Assembly: GCA_000697665.1 (NCBI GenBank)
Contig: KL197738.1
Location: forward strand, 242,388-295,127
Reading direction: 5' to 3'
Length of the DNA stretch: 52,740 nt
DNA from: Jaapia argillacea MUCL 33604
Taxonomy: Eukaryota > Basidiomycota > Agaricomycetes > Jaapiales > Jaapiaceae
Positions 35,406 to 45,938 of the stretch are shown here, piece by piece (position 1 is the first letter of the stretch; each line of letters opens with the position of its first letter). The notes below the pieces were generated by a model, which ran no database searches, was not told where the DNA came from, and was given only the letters and a program-made list of their open reading frames with translations. Made by a program: the position numbers and the translations under genes.

Positions 35406-36520
35406 TCAGTCTCCCCGGTTGGGCAGATAAAGATCCGGGTCAATCGTACAGGTCCCCTTCTCAAGATGGTATTTCAGCCCATTTGGATTCAGATAGGACT
35501 GCAAATCGATAGGAACGTTCAATATAATTAGAGACGCAGCAAAAGATCGAATGTACCTTTGTGCATCCAGTTTGCTATAGGATGATAGGATGTCAATTCT
35601 GAAACTAATTAAACGCGGAATGAAAGGTGGCGTACCGGACATTTAAACATTCGTTCTCTCTTCTTACTTTTGGGCCCTGACCCACCTTTCGAGACACCAT
35701 GATTCCGTTCGGGCATCAATGAAGTCTCCCGACCTCTTCTATCTGTAGATCCGGCCGAAAAGCGAGATGGATCCAGGGAAACGAGTGGAGAGACGGGACG
35801 TGTCTGTTGGCCGAGCGGGAGAGAAAGCGGCAGAGAATCCGTCGGAGGACGCCCAGCGGCTGCGGGGTTCCCTCGCGCAGTAAATATGCTACCAGGATCT
35901 GGTGCCGAAGGCCTATATGAAGGATTGGTGGCAGAATGTGATGTCGGCTGGGGCTCGACAACCCGTGGATAATCGTGGCTGATAACAAGATTGGGCCGTG
36001 AAGGACTAGAAGGAGCAACATTCGAAGTATGGCCATGCGATTCTTGATGATCGGTCGGAGCAGGGTATCTCAAAGCATCTCCTAGCGTATATGAAGATTG
36101 CGGCTGTCCAACATGTTCTGGGAATGGCGGGGTATACAGGGGGAGATCGTTGGAGTTGAATACGGATACATGCGCCTCTTCGAAATGAGCGAGCAATTGA
36201 TGCATATCGGGCAGAACGAGGCCACAGCAGGCGAAGTTTGAGCACTAGCAATTCATGGATCAGCTCCCGGGCATGGAAATTGGTAGCTTGCTCCGTACAA
36301 AGCCTTGTTCCTCTTCCTGATACGGGGCATCTGTTGTGTATGGATATGAAGTCGAAGATATTTGGTACATAGAAGGATCCTGTGGTGTCGATGAGTGGAG
36401 GGCAGAGTCAACTGGGGTCGGCAATGAAAATCTATTTTGGGTTAGTCTCAAGATGCACGCGTCGCGTGGAGGGACTTACTCAAAAGGATCCTCTTGATAT
36501 GGCAGCATACTAACGCTCAT
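35406..36520 (-). CDS. SFP1-like split C2H2 zinc-finger protein
   Basis: Five exons on the minus strand: 36520-36480, 36431-36299, 36244-35636, 35574-35557 (18 nt) and 35498-35406, in frame, 297 aa with ATG 36520. Finger 1 opens the third exon: CSNFACCGLVLPDMHQ followed by LAHFEEAHV. A Ser/Pro-rich spacer of about 170 aa with a basic stretch (SKKRERMFK) leads to finger 2, built from three exons: MFKCP, QTGCTK (the 18-nt exon) and SYLNPNGLKYHLEKGTC. The last ligand is Cys where many fingers have His. Two fingers far apart with PNGLKYH in the second match the fungal Sfp1-type arrangement (family knowledge). Likely a nuclear regulator, perhaps of growth or ribosome genes by analogy. An upstream in-frame ATG (36769) would extend the N-terminus; I preferred the shorter start because the added part looks unlike coding sequence. 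Confidence 0.85.
35557..35574 (-). other. 18-nt microexon of the C2H2 gene
   Basis: Encodes Q-T-G-C-T-K in phase 0, flanked by CTATAG upstream and GTACAT downstream. It supplies the second Cys ligand of finger 2. The exons before and after it stay in frame without it, but then the finger loses a ligand. Confidence 0.8.
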
Positions 36521-37171
36521 ACAACTTGCTCTCCAAGATACGCCCAAGGGTGTGTGGACCTGAGTCTGGTAGTCCTGGCCAACGCCAAACGTCGATGACT
36601 TCCTTCGAAATGCGAACAAGGGACGTTCGATCTTCAGAGGTACCGGCATGGAAGTATATCTCGGATAGCAGCGCCTAGTGGTGAACCGCACGAAAAGTGA
36701 GTTGAGAAGGCCGCCGCTATCGGAGTGTAAATCTAGCTGAGGAACGTACAACGGCAGGGACCTGGGCAAAACAAGAATGAAGACCGGCCTTATAGCGGTT
36801 CCGAAAACAGGGGAAACGTCCTAGTAGAAGATAGACGGTCGAAAGGATTCTAGACGATCAGGACAAGTACGCAATCTGATCAGGGAGAGGGAGTCGTGTG
36901 GTCGAGTATCGATGAGCGCTGAACGAATATTGGTTTGCGACTGGAGCACGGTGCCTCCCAGAAATAGGGCGCTCTGAAGTACTTCTGGGGTTCTTTTGGA
37001 GTATTTGCGTATGAAAGGAAGTTTGCGTAGATGGATGCGTGGAGATGCAGCGTCATGAACAGTATTGGCGAATCCATGGAGACCAGACACTCCAAAAATT
37101 TCGACGATAATTCCTCGATACGCGAATCCAACTAGAACAGGGTACACCAATTATACCAGTTGCTTTGCTAA
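36521..37171. other. Upstream region of the C2H2 gene
   Basis: Holds the promoter side of the C2H2 gene. A minus-strand frame at 36880-37131 (including TLHLHASIYANFLSYANTPK) reads protein-like but could not be joined to other exons. It is listed here only as an unexplained coherent frame. Confidence 0.4.
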
Positions 37172-37781
37172 GTGCCCCCGGCGCTCAGGCTACGTTCCTG
37201 GGCAGGGACTCTGATCGTCGTGTGGGAGCGTTCCAGACGGCTCCGTAAGTCTCAAGAGAAAGCTCAATTTTCCGTTGACGTACTTTCAGCCCATTTCAAG
37301 ACCAGTCCTTTCCCTGAAACAGCCAACGCCGCGACGCAAGAAGCAGTATATCCAGTGGGATCTCCAAGTGAGCGCGATTTGGAGCCGCACATTCTAGAAA
37401 AGCGAATCAAGCTCATGGGCAAGGATAGATGGGTAGGCGACCCAGATGTTCGGCGGTCGATACTCCTCTTGGACAGATACCCTGAGATCGAATCAAATCA
37501 CGGTGGAGTTGGTTGGGAGGCATTTTCGTCACGCAAGGGGCTTCACGGACTTGGAATTGGCGGTTTGAGCGGAAGGTATGATGCAGGTGACGATGTGAGT
37601 TCATGTCTGAAACCTTTGCCGCCCATGTAAGAATATTCGCTACTGCTTCTTCTCGGGTGGTGGTTCGCAAGAAAGGTTTAGAACTTGGAAGCACCTCCCA
37701 GCCAATCCCCATTACAGCGCCCGTACAGACTGGTCTAGATTCTACACCTATCTCTGGGTTCCACAAGATAAGACGGGATGA
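37172..37781 (+). CDS. Possible two-exon gene fragment, unknown
   Basis: An open plus-strand frame up to 37594 ends at a strong donor (GAT, then GTGAGT). After a 37-nt intron with CTGAAAC as a possible branch site, it continues in phase at 37632 with an aromatic-rich stretch (RYCFFSGGGSQERFRTWK, WSRFYTYLWVPQDKTG) to a stop at 37779-37781. The first exon contains VGDPDVRRSILLLDRYPEIE. No ATG opens the frame, so a first exon further left is missing from the model. No family recognised. It could be a relic. The opposite strand also has a long frame (37413-37826) that I consider a shadow. Confidence 0.35.
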
Positions 37782-39760
37782 TGAGGACTCACAACGATGA
37801 ACATACAGATGTACGACAGTAGACATGGTGTCAACACATGAGATCTGAATCTGAATCAGTACTTAGTCCCACACAATCCCCCATATCCAACAAACTCAGT
37901 GGTCACGGGCAAACCGATGAAACTCTGCCCTACACAACGCGAGCCCAAACCAAAGTAAATACAGAGTCGTCAAGCTGACCCATTGCCAAATCGCAAATAC
38001 CTATATTCCACAAACCCCAGGAACGGACCACACAGCTTGACAAGCATCAACGGATCACAACACCAAACGACAGATCTCCCACCGCCCGATGGCAAATCCC
38101 TCCGAGCGCAGAGAAACCTCTCCGAGGACGATCACGATATCCCGCCACGAAGTTGTTCGGCTTTGAGGGTAAACAGCGGAAACACCCCGGGCGACATGCA
38201 CGAATATCACATCCGCATTGCCATGTGGTAATGCGACCTTCATGTGATCCTGGTTCCACAGTATGTGTGAGAACGACTCTGAGCAGAGAACAAACGTACA
38301 TACCTAGATATCCTGATGTTGAAATGACTCAATGTCGCTAGACTCGGAGGGAGTTGGTTTTGGGAATTTGATGGGGTTGAAAGTTTTAGGGAGGCGGCGG
38401 CGGCGGCGGAGAGCACCGAATTGTTTACAGCAGCAACAACTCGAGAGGCCCCTCGTGAATAGCATGTACGATACTTGATGGTGAGAAGAAGGATGGCGAT
38501 AGGGATAGGGTATGAACCGGACCGACGGCTGGAACGTTGCAGAGGAGGAAAGACACCTGAACGATGACGATGATCAGCAAACGCTTGATGCCTCGCGGAG
38601 AACCCGGGAGGGTGTGTTGGCAGGTGAACAAGATGCTGACATGAAACCAAGGAGGTTATTCGCTGCGTGAATGCCGGTCAGGTATGCGTGGCTGGGGTCC
38701 GTGGCTTGCCTCTGGGTTTGGACATGGCTATCACAGGCTATACAAGGATCGTAGTCAACAACTTCGGTACTGAAAGACATTGATTGGTCCGCCGGATCAA
38801 TGTGTCACAAATAAAAACATGAAACTTGAGTGATCCACGTGAGAATTGCTGGTGGCCAGCTGGGGTACGGGTAGCAGTCGAACGGAACTCCCGACAGAAA
38901 AACTGTATACGGGACAAGGATGATTTGCAATAAGCGACCAAGAGCGGTGTAAACGCGTGGAGAACAACGCGCTTGTCCCAACAGGTGCCGGACAATCCTC
39001 CATTCGAGTAGGGCCCAGTGAAAGGTCCAACACACTCGATGAATGTCATTTAGCCAGGGCGGTAAGACCAGGGAATCAAAACCACTCGGAGGCTAGAAGC
39101 TGCGGGACTGACAGGACCACGAGAAACAGAAGCAGAAGCAAAGTCTGGCGTTCATGACAGGGGATCGACAAGGGGACGAGAGAAGAACGGGTGATCCAAC
39201 GAAGGCTGATTATCGCCAAAATCCTGCCACACGTTGAACATGTCGGAGCAGTGATCGATCCGAGATGCACGGGATACCGTGGTACGTAGGAGACTGATTG
39301 CCTAACGTTGCCGAGGAAGGCTGAGGAGCGGATGGCAAAACCAGCATGAAGGAATGGGGTAGCGATGTCGGGTAGAAGTCAATGTCCTGGGACAAGGAAG
39401 ACCTAATCCCGGAGAAGGTAGTATCCGATTCGTCGAAGCCCAGAAACCCTCGACAACACGAAAGGGGAAGTAGATTCGTGCAGGGAGTGAAACGGTACTC
39501 ACCTAAGTTTCTCCGACGAGCCTGGTGGGCCAACCGAACCGGGGAATAGCGGATATGAGACAAAGAAGCAAGGGAGAAAGATGGAACAGATCTCCACGTC
39601 CTGCTGCCGTCGAGGTGGAATAGCTAACGCAGTAAAGGGACACCAGTCCTGCCGCGACGACCCTCCCCTGGTTCAATCTGCATTCTGGCATTAGGATACC
39701 GGGGGGAAACTTCTTGCGACAGTGTTGTCGGATTACCTGTTCAACAGCAGAACCTCTGGG
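37782..39760. other. Unresolved region
   Basis: Coherent but unassigned minus-strand pieces occur: a possible N-terminus at 38780 (MSFSTEVVDYDPCIACDSH) and a possible C-terminal exon near 39156-39250 (DFGDNQPSLDHPFFSRPL, then a stop), with a frame at 39300-39490 between them. I could not build one consistent transcript. A GGC-rich run at about 38393-38411 makes a short poly-Ala frame on the minus strand. Confidence 0.35.
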
Positions 39761-40975
39761 TTACATACAGCAAGAACGCGATTCCGCGTTTGGGATGGTA
39801 ATCACAAGGTTATCGTCGTTCATCATTAGTTTCCGGAGACCGTCCTCTGGATTGCTCGAAGGGGGCCTCGCCCTATCCTCCATTGACGGAGACTCCTCAC
39901 TGGATGGCTTGGCCTCATTCTCTTGTAAGGGTTCTGGCGAAGTGCCGTCCTCCTCGGAGGGTTCCGAGGCCGAGCACCTCTGTAATACTGTCAGGGAATC
40001 TGGAGAGCACAGGCATAAGTATCTGACGATGCATCCTCATCCACTATAACAGCCGAATGACCATATAAACCCCGTCGCCAACCAGAGCAGCGATGGCCTG
40101 ACATCGGAGTGTCGGTCGAGGAATAGTCCACCTCTCGCCCAAGGTGCATCCGCACAGATTGGTGGCTGTATGGGGCCTCTTCTTCATCCGCGGATGGCTT
40201 CGTGACGGACTTGAGGCGGGATGGGTTGTGAAACCGCTGAGCATATGGGATAGGCATAGGATGACAGGGGTTCTGAGGTACAAACAGGTCAGCAAAACCG
40301 ATTGCATGAGGGATGAATCAAGATTTACTCACTTCGACCATATACTCCCAATGGCGATCTCGTTCCTTCTTCTCGCCAAGCTGAAGTTGTATACGTCGGT
40401 TGATGGCGGTAAATCGTTCGCGAGGCTTGACCATATGCGGGGACGGTGAACCCAGATCTCCACTTTCGCGTTCGCGAGTCCGAATGTTGATCGAGGCAGA
40501 ACGGCATCTACGAAGATCTTGTCCGTCACTAGAGAACAAGAGCAACGAGAGAATACGTACATTGCCGCAGGCTCCGTTCTCAGCCTCGTGGGCACCCTCT
40601 CCTCATCGTGGAGCAGCTGAGAGCCCTCCGGCGCACTCATCATATGATACTCCCTCTTGAGATCAATGAACGCCATCCACTCCTCCCATCCACGCTGCAC
40701 GACCCCAATACTTGCTCTCTTGGTTGACAGCGACGAATTCCACAGAGACGAGGCGTTCCGTTTGTAGATGCATCAGTCTGTCCGAGCAGGATACCTGTGA
40801 GGTCCTCGTTGTGCAGATGGCCTTGATTACTTGTCGTTCGGGAGCAATCATAAGCTTCATTCCTCCTGTCAGCCTTGGAAAGCTGAAATCGCGTTGTGGG
40901 AAAACGGAAACTGAAGAGGGAGAAGAGGAACTCACACCCAACACCGGAAATCGCATTCGAGAACTTGGGAACCAT
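39761..40975 (-). CDS. Hypothetical multi-exon protein with acidic Ser/Glu C-terminus
   Basis: Exon chain on the minus strand with consistent phases: ATG 40975 (MVPKFSNAISGVG), then GGMKLMIAPERQVIKAICTT, then GWEEWMAFIDLKREYHMM, then (after a 32-nt intron) DGQDLRRCRSASINIRTRER through MVKPRERFTAINRRIQLQLG to HWEYMVE at a GTGAGT donor. Next comes NPCHPMPIPYAQRF through MSGHRCS, and a last exon with SASEPSEEDGTSPEPLQE and LVITIPNAESRSCCM ending at 39761. The strongly acidic, Ser-rich tail, the basic middle and the repeated frame-compatible canonical sites support a real gene. I recognise no family. The second join (intron of about 101 nt starting GTATCC) is the weakest. Confidence 0.5.
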
Positions 40976-43900
40976 CTTATCTTAGAAGTCCCCCATTCCC
41001 TCCCTTCTCCCTCGCTGTCTCCTTCCAATAGGCAACCTCCCATCCGATAAAATAGTTGCGTGATCCTCGATGGCACTTGCGTGGATTGCTGTATATGTTG
41101 GTAGGTGGTTAGGAGACGGAACGAGGATCATGAGCGGTATCGGAGAGGGATATTGGACGGGGTGTCGCTTTGTAGGTGATGGGGCGGTACGTCTGGAAAT
41201 GTACTTGATGTTCTTCAAACGACCAGGTATTCATCTAGCGGGTAGAACACCGTCGGATCACTGGGGCCGGATCAGAACGACAGAGACTCGCATGTGAGAC
41301 GGGATTCTAGTTGGACGCCGACTGGAGGCGGTCATAGGAGCCCGAGCCAGCTACTCTTCATGCTATCTCCACTTCGACGACCTCGGTTTCATCCCAACCC
41401 TTGCCCCACCCCACCCCATGGCCCAGGCTGTGCGCAACGACCCCAGCGAGGCTCTGAGAAGTTACGGGCAGGATATGTTTGATATCCTGGTCAGATTGAG
41501 AGGCTAGAGAAAAAAAGACGAGGGCTTCGAGACATGAGATTTGCGATTGGCACTCGCATCTGAAGGTCGATGACTGGACACTGGGAAAGAAAGGACACGA
41601 AGGAATGAGCCCAAATGGGAAGGGAGGGACTGGAGGCCTGTGTTCAACGTACTGACAGTGTCTTGACTAGCATCACGCAGGCTCAGCTGCTGCTGGATGC
41701 TTTCGATCACGTTGTTGAGCTTCGTTGAAATCTAAGGAGTCGACCAGTGTTAGTTGCTGAGGGGACGGACAGCGTCCAGACGAGGATGCATATATACCCG
41801 ATCTGCTGTCTCTCACCGAGAATCTGCGGATAGCTGATTGAAATGATGTGACGGCCGTAGTCGACAAGGAGGTTGATCAGAGCGTGAGCCGACATGGTTG
41901 AAGTACTGCATAAGATTGAAGAGTCTTCGTGAGCCTTCGGCAACATTTCGGCAGTCATCGTCGATCCGCCACTTGTCCTTGTCTTCGTATCATCGTGGCT
42001 CTCCTTTCGAACCTCGTCTTCCGGGTGGGCGCGTAACTGCTCAGCGCTCAACGTCCTAGTCTGACTCGCAATCGACGCTGCGCAACGAGTATGTCCCGAC
42101 TACACCTTTGATTTGCACAGTCTTGCCTGCCACAAACTAGCAACCTGATCAGTGATCGCTCACTCGGTACGCCTTCCATACTATTTCATGCGAGCTATAC
42201 CACTCGATGGTGCCCCTGCCATGCTTCCCTGGACTCCCTGACAATGCTTGCGAGAAGTCATCATAGGCAGCACCTGTGCATCTTTGGTTGTCCTATGGGA
42301 TATTCCACCGGACGAGGCTTTACGTTCAGCAATGACTTATGATGATGCCTTTCTGTAGATTTTCGACATAGCGCCTTCGTCTAAAATCGTTGTCGCTATG
42401 ATTCTGACTCGGTTTCTTCCTCACACCTGTCAACCAGCTCGACGATCCGTTCATGCCACGGTATCGACCTTCCCCAGCGATCGTGGTGTCCCTACCTACT
42501 GAACCGCTGCGGATTATACGCCAAACTAGATCAGGATCGGTTCACCGCGATACCAGATTGAAGGACTAGGATTGGATGATTGATGGAGAAACAAGAATGA
42601 TAAAAGTCGAACGGTAAGATAATATGTCTATATGTGCGGTTGCGTGAGTTTCGAGCTAACGTCCCACTCTTATCAATGCTGCCTGTCTTCCATATGTGAA
42701 AACGCCCTATTGTGTCAACATGGCCATACGAACCCCTTACTCAACAGACCGCCTATTCAGACTATTCTGCAGGAAAGATGATCACTATTGTCTAGGTGAG
42801 GCCTTGGATGGACGATCTCTTCGAAATCACCAAAGAGCTCACCTCCTTGTCAGTTCTTCTCGGCCCGTCATATCAGAGTTCAACCCTATCCGTGGCGGAC
42901 GGTACTTAGCGTTACATATACGCGACCATGGCGAATGGACAAGATTGGAAGTTGACGCACAGCCCGTGCTTTGGGGCGAAGAAGATTTCCACCAGAGACA
43001 TATGTATCAGGTCCCTCGTAGCTGGTGAGTCATATGCATCACCCCCAGTTCAGTCTGGCCCTTACCGCGTGGTCCGTTGGATGTACCTTAGTTGCCCAAC
43101 ATGCCTTCTCCCCTTCTTGCTCTGCGCGACGTTACTCAAGCGTACATCCCCAATACCTCCACTCAAGCTACTCGGAACGGACCCTGTGTACTATAATCGC
43201 CGGGATGAACGGGACGAGAGTGGGAAACTTGCGTCGCCTGGCTGTGAGGGGTAATGGATCCAATCGATGAGACGACTTTTAGGAGCTCACTCCAAGTATC
43301 GGGCTGACGGCGTATATGGATATCTGCCCTGGTGTATGCTCTTGCTCACGCCTTCGCGGTGTATGATCCCGAAAGCTATGAGGACCAACGAAACCGACGG
43401 TTACCACGACCCTCTGCCCTTCTCACACACGAGCTACCTGCGCCCTTCTTGGTGTCTCCATGAGATTGTCGAACCCCTATTCCGCAGCTCAGTAATCGAT
43501 CACGCGTGCATCGTTTACAACACTCTGACCATGAGACTCAAATGACGAGGTAATCGGTCACTATATGCGTGTTTGATTCTACTCTTACATTTCGGACTGT
43601 ATCACCTTAGTTCGAACCCAGCCTCAACCTCGTCTTCCTGCCTTGTATCAGCGTCTTCCTTCTCGTTGCCGTCTCTACAATCGACCCAATGTAATGGTTC
43701 ATGTCTTCCAACATAGTTCAGAAGGGACGTCGTACAATATGGATTAAAGGGACACATGTTACGAGAGCAAACCTCCCACTTCACGAGGGATGTGAACCGT
43801 AGCTACTCCACGACCGCTCTGTACAATCCTCTCATTCGATCAACGAAGTAATCTATAGCACATCCGAGTCCGAGAACGTTGGGCCACACTGTCCACGTAC

Positions 43901-45281
43901 GGTATGACCGGGGTTCATTGAAAGCCGATCTCAGGCCTAAATTTCGGTCATCTCATGCGAGTTCCACATCACTCCTCGTCTCGTATGATCCCCTCGTTGA
44001 AAGATACCCGCCAATCGCATCCATCTCACGCATGATATGCCAACCACCATCGACTAAGGCTGAAGTCTCACCTGATGGAAGATGAGGAGCCGAAGGTGAA
44101 CTCGTCTCGCTAGAAGCGAGTACATACGTTCGGTAGGGGAGGACGACGCGTAGCTCGTTCTAGATGCTGCGAGCTGGACTGGCAGAGGATTACCGAAGCA
44201 AATGGGCGACTCTACGGCGAGGATCAGCAGAAGTACCCACGACGACGGAGCAACAAGACGAAGCCACGAGCCGTTGATCCCCCATCTATGCGTTCCATCT
44301 TTCGCGCTTCCTCGCTCTCAACCATCCTCCACTTATGTGCTCTCAGCCTCCTTTCCATCGTCTTGGACTCATCGTTCCGGAAACCTCTTGGGTATTCGTT
44401 GAGGCGTAATGTCGCTCCTCTGTTTGGAAAGGGCTGGGCGATGAGGGGCGCTATGTGAGTGGGAGGGAGAATGTTCATCATGGATCAGGATCGGAAGATA
44501 GTGTTGGTTGGCACTTGGGGCCATAAGTTTGTCAACGATCTGTAATTCGGATCATGGTGGTAAATCCAAGAAGTAGTTGATTAGCATCGAGCACCTAGGT
44601 TTGTCGATCGACCAACATATGCCATCCATACTCACCAAACTTCAACGTTCACCAAACCTCCAAACGATCCTCACACAACTCCCCACTACCAACTCTTCGA
44701 CTAATTCATCGTTGACGGTTATGTTGAGACACTCGCATCCGATGAAACGACAATAGTTGGTATGGCCATCAGGATGCGTAAAATTCCGGCAGGGTAAGGG
44801 CTTCCAGACGTTTCTCTCGGAGTAGTTGCTGATGCCTCCCACGATGTTAAGCCTAGGCGGAGAGGAGTAATGGGGGGGTGGGTCGAGGCGGTGCATTGTT
44901 CGGTTTCTCACTCCGCAGAGCTATCGGGTCATTTCACTCGAATCAAGCCTCTGCTTTACAGGATATGCGCTCGCCGTTTTGGATCTTCGGCGACTGAATG
45001 AAAGATAGGAACAAAATCCCATCAAAACAACATCCATATCGCGTCGTGCCCGGAATTCAACGGCGATGGATATTGAGCTATCGCATAACCAGAAAGGTGG
45101 GGAGGGGTGGGCGTCGACGCGACTGGTGTGGAAGTTGGGGAAGGGGGACGACGGATGTAAAGATCGAATTGACCGAGAAATGTGATCGTCTGGCGCGGAT
45201 AGGTCAGTGTTGACTAACAGAAAAAGATCATGCATACACGCACCTGGATGGTAGCCGTGCATCAAAGTTTCTTCCTACTCC
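40976..45281. other. Mostly unresolved region with isolated coding-like frames
   Basis: No complete gene could be built. Coding-like pieces are: minus 41700-42051 (LINLLVDYGRHIISISYP, and in another frame NNVIESIQQQLSLRDASQ), plus 42801-43024 (GGRYLALHIRDHGEWTRLEV to QVPRSW at a GTGAGT donor), plus 43335-43465 (YALAHAFAVYDPESYEDQRN), minus 44224-44481 and minus 44642-44911 (LNIVGGISNYSERNVWKP, GCECLNITVNDELVEEL). These may be exons of unknown genes or decayed copies. Confidence 0.4.
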
Positions 45282-45710
45282 TCAAAATCTCCCGGACGCA
45301 CAACTGACCATCGCAGGCTTCGTGTCTCCAACGACCAGCCGGCACCACCCACGGTGTTGCAAACTTGCAAGACGCTGGATGATGACTCGGAAATCCCGAC
45401 GGGCTCTGGTGTCGGAGATAGAGATAACCCTAAGTCGGGCACAACGGCATGTTGAAGGGACTTCGTCTCCGTCAGCGAATAGAGAACATTGGGTGGCCGA
45501 TGTGGGTGGTCTGACGGTGAAGACAATCTGGTACGGAACCTGGGACACCAAATATGAGTATCAGCAAATGGACAGAAGGGATAGCAGAACGTAATGGACT
45601 GGCACATACTTCGGTGATCCACTTGACCGCCTCAAAACTCGATGAATCGCCCTGTTCAATGGATGATCGTGAGGCAAACCAAGTGCCACCTGACTGATAG
45701 CGAATGGTTG
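45282..45710 (-). CDS. Possible gene fragment, unknown
   Basis: Two exons join in phase across 45540-45609 (GTATGT to CAG): one reads GTWFASRSSIEQGD, then SSFEAVKWITE; the other VPYQIVFTVRPPTSATQCSL through LRVISISDTRARRDFRVIIQ to a stop at 45282. The composition looks globular. A 5' acceptor after CTATCAG near 45700 suggests further upstream exons. No family recognised, and a competing splice frame through the same DNA is also open, so confidence is low. Confidence 0.3.
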
Positions 45711-45938
45711 AGAACTAGGTCGGAGAGACCAATGAGAGCCAATCGAATACAGCGTGCCAGCAGAGACGATCAATGCCATTGGTTCAACGTCGAGGTGGAG
45801 GAGGTTGCACGTGCAACTGGCACGAGGTGGCATTTGGACTCCGCTCGCAGCCCTCTCGTTGTCGATGTTTCCACCCACTGAACGCCTCTGTCGACACCAA
45901 GTCCTCACTCCGCCTCATTGATCTATCTACCGCCGAAT

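Noticed and set aside
37413-37826. 137-codon minus-strand ORF
   Set aside because: Antisense to a plus-strand frame with better composition and a strong GTGAGT donor; treated as a shadow.
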